The notes beneath the pieces are model-generated. The model did not search any database, was not told where the DNA came from, and worked only from the letters and a program-made list of their open reading frames with translations. The position numbers were made by a program, and so were the translations under genes. A DNA stretch of 64,000 bases from Crossiella sp. SN42 (GTDB taxonomy: Bacteria > Actinomycetota > Actinomycetes > Mycobacteriales > Pseudonocardiaceae): NCBI RefSeq assembly GCF_023897065.1, contig NZ_JAMHIV010000012.1:124001-188000 (forward strand), read 5' to 3'. Of this stretch, positions 14,694-22,850 are shown one piece after another (position 1 is the stretch's first letter; each line of letters opens with the position of its first letter).

Positions 14694-17600
14694 TCAGCTG
14701 GCCGCCGGCAGCGCGGACAGCGCGCGGGTCACCTCCGCCGCCTCCGGTGAGCCCAGCTCGGTGAGCAGGGCCACCGCCTGGCGGAGGTGGTCCGCGCCGC
14801 GCCCGGGGTCGCCGAGGTGGACCAGGCAGCGGCCCATGCCGGTCAGGGCGGCCGCGATCACGGCGCGGGCGCCGAGGCGGCGGCCCAGGTCGAGGGCCTG
14901 GCGGAACTCGCGCAGGGCCTCGGTGTGCCCTCCGGTGCTCAGGTGCAGGGTGGCCAGGCGGTGCCGGGCGATGGCGTGGCCGAGTGGCTCGTCGACCCCG
15001 GCGAAGGAGGTCAGCGCCTGGTCGAGATGGCGTTGTGCGGCAACGGGATCACCGGCTTGGCGGTGGCAGTCGCCGAGGTGGCTCAGCGTGCTGGCCTGGC
15101 CGAGCTGGTCGCCGAGCGCGCGGTAGCCCGCCAGCGCCTCGGTCAGCGCGGCCAGCGCCACCGGGAACTCACCGGCCTCGGTGCCCAGGTGGCCGATCGC
15201 GGCCAGCACGTGCGCCTGACCGAGCGGGTTGGCCAGCAGCCGGTAGCGGTGCCGGGCGTTGCACAGGTGGGCGGCGGCGCCGGGCAGGTCGCCGAGCTGG
15301 TGGCGCAGGATGCCCAGGTGCAGCTGGATGTGCGCCTGGCCGAGCGGGTTGCCCAGCAGGCGGTAGCGGCTCTGGGCATCGCGCAGGTGGGTGGTCGCGG
15401 TGTCGGGCGCGCCGGTGGTGGTGTCCAGCACGCCGAGCTCGGTGAGCACGCCGGCCTCGCCGCGCAGGTGGCCGAGCGCGCGGTAGCGGAGCAGCGCGTC
15501 GCCGAGGTCCCGGCGCGCGCCGGGGTGGTCGCCGGTCAGGCGCCGCAGCGTGCCGAGGTGGTGCAGGACGGCGGCGCGGGCGGGTTCGTCGCCGGTGTCC
15601 TCGGCCAGGGCCAGCGCCGCCTGGTGCAGGCTGATCGACCGGTGCCAGTGGCCGCGGCTGCGCAGGTACGGGTGCAGGGCGGTGGTGAGCGAGACGACCA
15701 GCGCGGGGTGCGCGCCGGCCGAGGGACAGGTGAGGCAGGCGAGGAGGTTGTCGGCTTCCCGGTCCAGCCAGGCCAGCGCGCCGGACTCGGTGTCCACCGC
15801 GGGGTCGTGGGCGAACCGGCAGGCCAGCGCGGGCACCGCCATCGGCGCGTCCGCGAACACCCTGGTGCTGATCAGCGCGGTGGCGTCCAGGTAGTACTCC
15901 AGCAGCCGGCCCGCCGCGGCTGCCCTCGGCGCCGGGTCGTCCTGTTCGGCCAGGGTGAGCGCGTACTCCTTGACCAGGTCGTGCAGCAGGTACCGGCCGG
16001 GCTCGGACTCGGTGAGCAGGTGGTCGTCGTAGAGCTGTTCGAGCTCCTGGCGGGTCTCCGGCACCTCCAGTCCGGCCAGTGCCGCGGTGGCGTGCACCTC
16101 GATCTCGTTGCCCGGCAACAGGGCCAGCGACCGGAACAGCCGCTGCTGCCCCTCGGTGAGGTTGCGGTAGGACAGCTCGAACGCCGCGGTCAGCGTGACG
16201 TTCTCCGCGTGCAGCTCCCCCAGCGTCATCCGCGAGGAGGCCAGCAGGTCCACCAGGTAGCGCAGTGTCCACCGTGGACGGTGCCGCAACCGCCCGGCCA
16301 GCAACGTGATCGCCAGCGGCAGCCGCCCGCACAGCGCGGTGAGCTCGGCCAGCGCCACCGGGTCGGGCTCCTGCTCCGGCCGGCCGGCCAGGCGCAGGAA
16401 CAGGGCGCGGGCCTCCTCGGCGGGTAGCGGGTGCAGCTCCACGGTCCGCAGGCATTCCAGCGCGGTCAGCCTGCGGCGGCTGGTGATCAGCACCAGGCAG
16501 CGGCCAGGACCGGGCAGCAGCGGGCGGAGCTGTTCGTGGCCGGTGGCGTCGTCGAGCACCAGCAGCAGCCGCTTCTCCCGCAGGCTGGCCTGCCACAGCG
16601 CGGCGCGGGCCGGCAGCCCGTCGGGGATCTCCGCGCCGGGCACGCCCACCGCGCGCAGCAGGTCGGCCAGCGCGTCCTCGGGAGCCACCGGCGGCCGGTC
16701 CGCGCTGAAGGCGCCCAGCCGCAGGTAGATCTGGCCGTCCGGGAAGTGCTCGGCCACCGCGCGGGCGGCGTGCACGGCCAGCGCGGTCTTGCCCACCCCC
16801 GGCATCCCGTCGATGGCGACGATCTCGCTGTCCTGCCGGTCCGGGTCGGCCGCGCCGGAGGCGGCCACGACGAGCTGCCCCAGCTCGGCGTCCCGGCCGG
16901 TGAAGGCGCGCACCGCGGCAGGCAGCTGCGCGGGCGTCACCGGAGCGGCCGCGGGTGGCGGGGCGGGCGCGACCCTGATCGCGGTGGGCGCGGGCGGGGG
17001 TGCCGGGTCCTCGGCCAGGATCCGCTGGTACAGCTCGCGCAGCCCGGTCCCGGGGTCGATGCCGAGCCGGTCGGCCAGCGTGGTGCGCGCGTCCTGGTAG
17101 GCCGAGAGCGCCTCGGCCCGCCTGCCCGAGCGGCACAGCGCGAGCATCAGCAGCTCGCGCGGGCGTTCGCGCAGCGGGTGAGCGCTTACCAGCGCGGTCA
17201 GCTCGGCCACCACCGCCGCGGGCTCACCGCGGGCCAGCAGCAGCTCGGCCCACAGCTCCTGCGCGATCAGCCTGCACTCGGCCAGCCGCAGCCGCCTGGT
17301 GTGCAGGTACGAGCCCTCCAGGCCGCTGCACGGGTCCCCGCGCCAGCGCCGCAGGGCCGACTCCACCGAGGTGGTCGCGGCGGCCAGGTTGCCGGCCCGC
17401 CGGTGCTCCCTGGCCGCGGCCAGCTCCTGCTCGAAGGCCAGCGCGTCCACCTGGGAGGCCTCGGCGCGCAGCAGGTAGCCGCCGTCGGTGCGCACCACCA
17501 GGTCGTCCCGGTCGGCCGAGGGGTCCGCGCGCAGCGCCCGGCGCAACCGGCTGATGTTGGTCTGCACGGTGTTGCGCACGCCCTGCGGCGGCGCCTCGCC

Positions 17601-17771
17601 CCACACCGCGTCGATCAGCGTGCACACCGGCACCGGGCGGTTCAGCTCCAGCAGCAGCACCGCCAGCACGGCCTGCTGCCGCGGCCAGCCCAGGTCGATC
17701 TGGTGCACGCCGCGCCAGGCCGCCACCGGTCCCAGCACGCCAAAGCGCAACTCGTGTTGCTGCGGCCCCAC
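14694..17771 (-). CDS. SARP/AfsR-type pathway regulator (wHTH-BTAD-NB-ARC-TPR)
   Basis: About 1025 residues from GTG 17771; the frame is open to 17969, and the start is placed where the regulator fold begins (LRFGVLGPVAAWRG). Domain order is winged helix (about 1-95), BTAD (about 100-245), a P-loop NTPase (DGMPGVGKTALAVHAAR, then LLLVLDDA, LVLITSRR) and a long tract of tetratricopeptide repeats to the end. This is the layout of large Streptomyces antibiotic regulatory proteins. It diverges from the lanthipeptide precursor across a 270-base gap with 11-base direct repeats, so it very likely activates the lan operon. Confidence 0.9.
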   Translation of the reverse strand: MGPQQHELRFGVLGPVAAWRGVHQIDLGWPRQQAVLAVLLLELNRPVPVCTLIDAVWGEAPPQGVRNTVQTNISRLRRALRADPSADRDDLVVRTDGGYLLRAEASQVDALAFEQELAAAREHRRAGNLAAATTSVESALRRWRGDPCSGLEGSYLHTRRLRLAECRLIAQELWAELLLARGEPAAVVAELTALVSAHPLRERPRELLMLALCRSGRRAEALSAYQDARTTLADRLGIDPGTGLRELYQRILAEDPAPPPAPTAIRVAPAPPPAAAPVTPAQLPAAVRAFTGRDAELGQLVVAASGAADPDRQDSEIVAIDGMPGVGKTALAVHAARAVAEHFPDGQIYLRLGAFSADRPPVAPEDALADLLRAVGVPGAEIPDGLPARAALWQASLREKRLLLVLDDATGHEQLRPLLPGPGRCLVLITSRRRLTALECLRTVELHPLPAEEARALFLRLAGRPEQEPDPVALAELTALCGRLPLAITLLAGRLRHRPRWTLRYLVDLLASSRMTLGELHAENVTLTAAFELSYRNLTEGQQRLFRSLALLPGNEIEVHATAALAGLEVPETRQELEQLYDDHLLTESEPGRYLLHDLVKEYALTLAEQDDPAPRAAAAGRLLEYYLDATALISTRVFADAPMAVPALACRFAHDPAVDTESGALAWLDREADNLLACLTCPSAGAHPALVVSLTTALHPYLRSRGHWHRSISLHQAALALAEDTGDEPARAAVLHHLGTLRRLTGDHPGARRDLGDALLRYRALGHLRGEAGVLTELGVLDTTTGAPDTATTHLRDAQSRYRLLGNPLGQAHIQLHLGILRHQLGDLPGAAAHLCNARHRYRLLANPLGQAHVLAAIGHLGTEAGEFPVALAALTEALAGYRALGDQLGQASTLSHLGDCHRQAGDPVAAQRHLDQALTSFAGVDEPLGHAIARHRLATLHLSTGGHTEALREFRQALDLGRRLGARAVIAAALTGMGRCLVHLGDPGRGADHLRQAVALLTELGSPEAAEVTRALSALPAAS

Positions 17772-18042
17772 AGCCCACCCCCAAGACGGCACAGCCACTC
17801 CCCAGATCGTGACCGCGGTCGCGCCCACGGTAGCCGCAGGAACACGGATCGTGCAGCCCCTGGCGGAACAAGGGGCTTGAACTGGACGGCCAGCCCGGTG
17901 ACAGCGCTCTGACAGCGCTGTGTACGCGACCGTCAGCACCGTGTACGCGCCGCGACTTACGTTGGCCACGGCGATGCGAAATCGCAGTCAATCCGCACCG
18001 GTCCATTCCGGCCGGTGAATTCTCCGAAAGGAAAAGGCGAAC
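17772..18042. promoter_or_regulatory. Divergent control region between SARP regulator and lanthipeptide precursor
   Basis: About 270 bases without a gene. It holds the direct-repeat array (listed separately), a -10-like TTACGT at about 17957 placed some eight bases after the last repeat, a small hairpin GCGAT/ATCGC (about 17971-17985), and the precursor ribosome site AAAGGAAAAGG. Confidence 0.6.
17899..17949 (+). promoter_or_regulatory. 11-base direct repeats, probable SARP binding array
   Basis: Two adjacent 11-base units TGACAGCGCTC (17899-17909) and TGACAGCGCTG (17910-17920) are followed by TGTACGCG at 17921 and again at 17942, embedded in CAGCGCTGTGTACGCG (17913) and CAGCACCGTGTACGCG (17934), 21 bases apart. 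SARP proteins are known to bind direct repeats with 11- or 22-base period just upstream of the -10 region. Confidence 0.65.
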
Positions 18043-18219
18043 ATGGACGCATTTGATCTGGACGTCAGAATCACCACTCCCGCGGGTGCCGACGGCGCGG
18101 CCGGGCCGCTGTCCATCATCAGCAGGCTGACCTGCTCGCGCACCCCGGTCTGTTCCAAGACCACGTGCCAGTGCAGCCGGACCTGCACCCCGCTCTGCAC
18201 CGCGGGCCGCATGCGCTGA
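18043..18219 (+). CDS. lanA: FxLD-type class I lanthipeptide precursor peptide
   Basis: A 58-residue ORF starting at ATG 18043 behind AAAGGA, directly upstream of lanC and lanB. Residues 4-8 read FDLDV, the leader motif recognised by class I LanB/LanC enzymes and the hallmark of the FxLD lanthipeptide family. The leader is acidic and Gly/Ala-rich (to about residue 28). The C-terminal part is rich in Thr, Ser and Cys with six Cys at 31, 37, 42, 44, 48 and 52. Two T-P-x-C motifs (34-37 TPVC and 49-52 TPLC) resemble ring B of nisin (TPGC). The core is basic (Arg33, Lys39, Arg46, Arg56, Arg58). Mature product, cleavage site and ring pattern are predictions. Confidence 0.9.
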   Translation: MDAFDLDVRITTPAGADGAAGPLSIISRLTCSRTPVCSKTTCQCSRTCTPLCTAGRMR

Positions 18220-18225
18220 GCAAGA

Positions 18226-18260
18226 GGGTGCTGCCGTGTGTGGAAGACACGGCAGCACCC
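18226..18260 (+). terminator. Hairpin between lanA and lanC (partial terminator)
   Basis: A perfect 14-base inverted repeat GGGTGCTGCCGTGT (18226-18239) and its complement (18247-18260) with a seven-base loop, starting seven bases after the precursor stop. Such hairpins after lanthipeptide precursor genes let most transcripts stop or be stabilised there, giving more precursor than enzyme. Confidence 0.8.
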
Positions 18261-18303
18261 GCTCGGCAAAATACCGCATTCGCCACAAGAAAAGGGGGCA
18301 TTC

Positions 18304-19674
18304 GTGCGCCAGTTGTCCGAACACGCCTCGGCAGGCCCGAGCGCCCCGACGTCCGCCTGGCACGGCTCGCTGCCGGGCGCGCTGGCGCGCCGGGCCACCG
18401 CGACCGCGCTGGAGGTCGCGCGCCGCAGCGCCGACCCCGAGACGGTCATCGACCTGGTGATGGCCGCGGCCGAGCAGGCAGTCCACCCCAACGGCTGGTC
18501 CTATCCCGGCTTCGCGCACGGGCACGCCGGCCTCGCGCTGCTGCACGTGCTCGCCGCCGAGGCGGAGCCGGACGGACCGGACCGCCGCGCCGCGCTGGAC
18601 ACCGCGTTCACCTACATCCGCGAGGCGGTCGCCGGGACCGCGGGCACCCCGCTGGCCGAGCCTGGGCTGCTCTCGGGCACCAGCGGCCTGGCGCTGGCCC
18701 TGGCCGCCTGCACGCACGCCGAGGAGCGGTTCGGCCCGAGCCTGGACCGGCTGCACGAGAAGCTGGCCGCGCAGGTCATGGACCTGCCGCTGCCCACGGT
18801 CGAGCGCGGGGTCAGCGACTCCGACTACGACATGGTCAGCGGCGCCGCGGGCACCCTGTCCTACCTGTGCGGCATCGACTCGCCCAGCCCCGCCGTGCGC
18901 GCGGCGGCCGAGCGGCTCCTCGACTACCTGGTGTGGCTCGGCGAGCCGCCGCGCGACCTGTCGCTGACCCGCCGCTGGCTGATCAGCCCCGAGCTCTGCC
19001 GGGGCGAGCGCGACCATCCGCACGGCCACCTCAACGTGGGCCTGGCGCACGGCATCCCCGGCCCACTGGCCGCGCTGGCCACCGCCTGGCTGGCGGGCTA
19101 CCGGCGGCCGGGTCAGGAGGCCGCGCTGCGCGGGGTGCTGGAGTGGGTGCTGGCGATCCGGCGTGCCGACGGCCACGGCCCGGTGTGGCCGAGCGAGGTG
19201 CCCATCGACGAGTCCGGCGCCGAGCTCCGGCCCAGTGCGCCACTGGACCAGATCGCCTGGTGCTACGGCACCGCGGGGGTGGCCGTCGCGCTGCTCCCGG
19301 TGGCCGAGGCGCTGGGCGAGGAGTCGCTGCGCGCGCTGGCCGTGTCCTCCTTCGAGGCCGTGCTGCGCCGCCTGCCCGAGCGCCCGAGCTTCTCCCCCAC
19401 CTTCTGCCACGGCCTGGCCGGGGTGCTGGTGCTGTGCCTGGAGTTCGCCGCGCACGGCAGCGCGCCGGCCGCCGCCGAGGCGTCCCGGCTGGTGGAGCTG
19501 CTGGTGGCGCAGGCCGATCCGGAGCTGCCGCTGCTCTTCCGCGACGAGGAGGAGCGCGACGTCTTCGTGGACAGCCCTTCCCTGCTCTCCGGTTCGACCG
19601 GGATCGCGCTGGCCCTGCTCGCCGCGACCGCGCCGCGCCGTCCGTCCTGGTTCCGCGCCTTCCTCACGAGGTGA
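18304..19674 (+). CDS. lanC: Lanthionine cyclase LanC
   Basis: A 456-residue protein, GTG 18304 behind AAGGGGG. It has the LanC toroid repeats GHAGLAL, SGTSGLALAL, SGAAGTLSYL, GLAHGIPGPLA and SGSTGIALALL. The zinc ligands Cys320 (WCYG), Cys368 and His369 (FCHG) are intact. It adds precursor cysteines to dehydroalanine/dehydrobutyrine to close (methyl)lanthionine rings. It lies between lanA and lanB, seven bases before lanB. The open frame extends to 18238 through the hairpin, which is not plausible coding. Confidence 0.93.
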   Translation: MRQLSEHASAGPSAPTSAWHGSLPGALARRATATALEVARRSADPETVIDLVMAAAEQAVHPNGWSYPGFAHGHAGLALLHVLAAEAEPDGPDRRAALDTAFTYIREAVAGTAGTPLAEPGLLSGTSGLALALAACTHAEERFGPSLDRLHEKLAAQVMDLPLPTVERGVSDSDYDMVSGAAGTLSYLCGIDSPSPAVRAAAERLLDYLVWLGEPPRDLSLTRRWLISPELCRGERDHPHGHLNVGLAHGIPGPLAALATAWLAGYRRPGQEAALRGVLEWVLAIRRADGHGPVWPSEVPIDESGAELRPSAPLDQIAWCYGTAGVAVALLPVAEALGEESLRALAVSSFEAVLRRLPERPSFSPTFCHGLAGVLVLCLEFAAHGSAPAAAEASRLVELLVAQADPELPLLFRDEEERDVFVDSPSLLSGSTGIALALLAATAPRRPSWFRAFLTR

Positions 19675-19681
19675 GTGCCCG

Positions 19682-22600
19682 ATGATCGAGTCCCGTTACC
19701 GCGTGAGCGAGTTCTACCTGATCCGCACGCCCGCCCTGCCCGCGGAGACCTTCCGCGAGCTGCTGGCCGGCGAGGGTGACGACGAGCGGCGCCGTGCCGA
19801 GGCCCTGGCCCGGCTGCGCGCGCTGGCCCAGACCCCGCTGGTGCGCCGCGCGCTGGCCGTGGCCAGCAACGACCTGGTGGACGCGCTGGACCGGCTGGAC
19901 GCCGACGGCGGCGGCAAGAAGAGCAAGCGGGTGCACTCCCGGCTGCTGCGCTACCTGACCAGGATGTCCACCCGGCCCACCCCCTTCGGCGCCTTCTCCG
20001 GGATCGCGCTCGGTGAGTTCGCCGAGCGGACCACGCTGGAGCTCGGCGCGCCCGCGGTGCACCGGGGCCGGGTGCGTGCCGACATGGGCTGGCTGCTGGC
20101 GCTGATCAAAGATCTCGAACAGGACCCGGCGCTGCGCCCGCACCTGCGGCTGGTCCGCAACGCCGGCGCGCACCTGCGTGGCGACCGGCTGGTGCTGCCC
20201 TACGCCGACATCTACGGCCGGGCGGACAACCGCAGCGTGCGGGTGCGGGCCACCGCCGCGGTCACCGCGGTGCTGCGCATGGCCGCCACCCCGACCCCGG
20301 CCGAACAGCTCGTCGACGAGCTGGCCCAGGGGTTCCCCGAGGTGCCGAGGGACCGGGTCGCCGGGCTGGTGGAACAGTTGCGGGAGCTCAACTTCCTCAT
20401 CAGCGACCTGCGCCCGCCGCAGTCCAGCCCGTTCCCGGAACAGCACGTGGCCAAGCGGCTCACCGGGATCGAGGCGGCCGGGCCGGCCACCGAGGCGCTG
20501 CGCGAGATCATCGAGTTGGTGCACCGGGCCTCCGCCGAGCCGGGCACCGAGCCGTTGCGCGAGCTGCGGGCCGCCCAGCAGGCACTGGTGCCCGGCCACC
20601 AGAGTGACACCTTCCAGCTGGACTCCGCGCTGGACCTGCGCGGGGCCGGGCTCAGTCACGCGGTCGGCGCGGCCGTGGCCGACGCGGTGGACTGCCTGAT
20701 GCGCCTGGCCGCCGCGCTGCCCGGCCACAACCACCACCTGGTGCAGTACCGGGAGGCCTTCACCGAGCGCTACGGCGACCACGCCCTGGTCCCGGTGCTG
20801 GAGGTGCTCAGCCCGGACACCGGCCTGGACGCGCCGTACAACTACCTCGAACCGCCGCGCTCGCACCCGGTGCCGAACAACACCCCCGAACCGTCCACAG
20901 CGGACTACGACCTGCTGCTGACCGAGTTCGCCAGCCAGGCCTGGTGCGCCGGCGAGACCTCGGTGGAGCTCACCGACGCCTGGCTGGACCGGATCGCCCC
21001 GGCCGAGGCCAAGCCCCCGCTCGGCCTCTACCCGGCCCTGGACGCCTACGCGCAGCTCCAGCTCACCGACCCGGACGGCCGGATCGACGACGGGCAGTGG
21101 CGGCTGGTGCTGCGCGAGCTCAGCCTGGCCTACGGCGGGCGCACCACCGGGCGCTTCTTCGACCTGCTCGGCGAGGACGCGCTGGGCCACCTTGGCGAGC
21201 ACGCGCGGCGGGTGCGCGCGCTGCAACCCGAGGCGGTGCACGCGGAGCTGTGCTTCCTGCCCACCTCGGGGCGGGCGGCGAACGTGGCGTTCCGGCCGCT
21301 GCTGCACGAGTACGAGGTGCCGGTCAACGCCACCCCCTCGGCGCGGCCCGAGCGCACCATCAGCCTGGCCGACCTGCACGTGGGCGTGGCCGGGAACCGG
21401 TTCTACCTGTGGTCGCGGACCCTGGGCCGCGAGGTCGTGGTCACCCAGGGGCACATGCTCGGCCCGCACCTGGCGCCCAACGCGGCCCGGTTCGTGCTGG
21501 AGGTCTCCCAGGACGGCTACGCCATGCCCACCGGATTCCGTTGGGGCCCCTTGGAGAACCTGTCCTTCCTGCCCAGGGTCACCCGGGGCAGCGTGGTGCT
21601 GCGGCCCGCGCAGTGGACCCTGCGCGCCACGGACCTCACCGGCGACTTCGGCGCCGCGTTCGCCGCCTGGCGGCAGCGGTGGCGGGTGCCGCGCTACGTC
21701 TACCTGGTCGATGAGGACAACCGGCTGCTGCTGGACCTGGAGCACCCGCTCGGCCTGGACGAGCTGGCCGGGCAGCTCGGCGGCGAGCACGGCCCGGCGG
21801 TGCTGCACGAGATGCTGCCCGCCTTCGACGACCTGTGGCTGTCCGATGTGGACGGTGCGCGGTACCTGGAGGAGATCGTGGTGCCGCTGGTGGCGCACTC
21901 CGCCGAGGACACCGCGCGCAGCCCGGTGCCGCTCTCCGGCAGGCTGGAGACCATCGCCGAGGTCGGCGCCAGCCGCAGCCTGCGGCGGCGGCACCTGCCC
22001 GGCGAGGAATGGGCCTACCTCAAGCTGTACTCCGCCTTCAGCAGGCACGACGAGATCATCGCCGGACCGCTGCGCGCGCACATCGCCGCGCTGCGCGAAC
22101 AGGGCCTGATCGACCGCTGGTTCTACCTCCGCTACGCCGATCCGCAGCCACACCTGCGCATCCGCTGCCGGGCCGCCGAAGCGGGCGCGGCCACCGAGGT
22201 GCTGCGCCAGCTGATGGCCTGGGGTCGCGGGCTGGTCGAGGCGGACCTGGCCTTCGACACCGCGGTCGCGACCTACCTGCCGGAGATCGAGCGCTACGGC
22301 GGGCCGCGGACCTTCGAGCCGGTGGAGGACCTGTTCACGGTCAACAGCGACACCACCGTCGAGCTGGTCGCGCTGCTGCAACAGGAGGAACCCAAGCTGC
22401 GCCCGGAGTTCGTCGCGATCGCCACGGTGGACGCGCTGTACCGGCAGTGGGGCCTGGCCCCGCAGGAGCGCCCGGCGCTGATCCCGCCGGTGGCCGAGTC
22501 CGAGGCGGTGCGCAAGGAGTTCCAGGCCAACCGCGACTACCTCGGTGAACTGCTGCTGCCGTGGGACTTCCGGCCGCACGAGGAAGGCCGCGCGCACCAC

Positions 22601-22849
22601 GAGCTGATCAACGGCCTGCTCGCCCCACAGGCCGGGGCGGTGGCTGCGGCGGCACAGGCGGTCCGCACCGCGGTCGCGGCGGAGACGTTGTGGGGCAACG
22701 AGTTCAGCGTGCTCGGCAGCCTGGCGCACATGCAGATCAACCGGTTGATGCCGGTGGACCTGCCCAGGGAGTCGGAATGCTACGCGCTGTGGCGGCACGT
22801 CCTGCGCGCCGTCGGCGGCCGTCCGGCACACCTGCGAGGGGATTCCTGA
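19682..22849 (+). CDS. lanB: Full-length class I lanthipeptide dehydratase LanB
   Basis: A 1055-residue protein starting at ATG 19682 after GAGGTGAG. The N-terminal glutamylation domain shows the conserved RPTPFGAFSG (98-107) after a basic SKRVHSRLLRYLTRMST stretch. The C-terminal elimination domain (about 770-1050) shows EEWAYLKLYSAF and WFYLRYADPQPHLRIRC. Having both in one chain is the true LanB form, unlike split thiopeptide enzymes. It uses glutamyl-tRNA(Glu) to glutamylate Ser/Thr of the precursor and then eliminates glutamate to give Dha/Dhb. Two bases separate it from the transporter gene. Confidence 0.95.
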   Translation: MIESRYRVSEFYLIRTPALPAETFRELLAGEGDDERRRAEALARLRALAQTPLVRRALAVASNDLVDALDRLDADGGGKKSKRVHSRLLRYLTRMSTRPTPFGAFSGIALGEFAERTTLELGAPAVHRGRVRADMGWLLALIKDLEQDPALRPHLRLVRNAGAHLRGDRLVLPYADIYGRADNRSVRVRATAAVTAVLRMAATPTPAEQLVDELAQGFPEVPRDRVAGLVEQLRELNFLISDLRPPQSSPFPEQHVAKRLTGIEAAGPATEALREIIELVHRASAEPGTEPLRELRAAQQALVPGHQSDTFQLDSALDLRGAGLSHAVGAAVADAVDCLMRLAAALPGHNHHLVQYREAFTERYGDHALVPVLEVLSPDTGLDAPYNYLEPPRSHPVPNNTPEPSTADYDLLLTEFASQAWCAGETSVELTDAWLDRIAPAEAKPPLGLYPALDAYAQLQLTDPDGRIDDGQWRLVLRELSLAYGGRTTGRFFDLLGEDALGHLGEHARRVRALQPEAVHAELCFLPTSGRAANVAFRPLLHEYEVPVNATPSARPERTISLADLHVGVAGNRFYLWSRTLGREVVVTQGHMLGPHLAPNAARFVLEVSQDGYAMPTGFRWGPLENLSFLPRVTRGSVVLRPAQWTLRATDLTGDFGAAFAAWRQRWRVPRYVYLVDEDNRLLLDLEHPLGLDELAGQLGGEHGPAVLHEMLPAFDDLWLSDVDGARYLEEIVVPLVAHSAEDTARSPVPLSGRLETIAEVGASRSLRRRHLPGEEWAYLKLYSAFSRHDEIIAGPLRAHIAALREQGLIDRWFYLRYADPQPHLRIRCRAAEAGAATEVLRQLMAWGRGLVEADLAFDTAVATYLPEIERYGGPRTFEPVEDLFTVNSDTTVELVALLQQEEPKLRPEFVAIATVDALYRQWGLAPQERPALIPPVAESEAVRKEFQANRDYLGELLLPWDFRPHEEGRAHHELINGLLAPQAGAVAAAAQAVRTAVAAETLWGNEFSVLGSLAHMQINRLMPVDLPRESECYALWRHVLRAVGGRPAHLRGDS

Positions 22850-22850
22850 G

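Noticed and set aside
14687-14698. Palindrome GCTGAGCTCAGC across the ends of arsI-like and SARP genes, considered as a terminator
   Set aside because: Six-base arms without a loop, partly inside the SARP coding end; too weak to call.
18219-18303. Search for a second precursor copy between lanA and lanC
   Set aside because: Only the hairpin and the lanC ribosome site are present; no further FxLD-like ORF.
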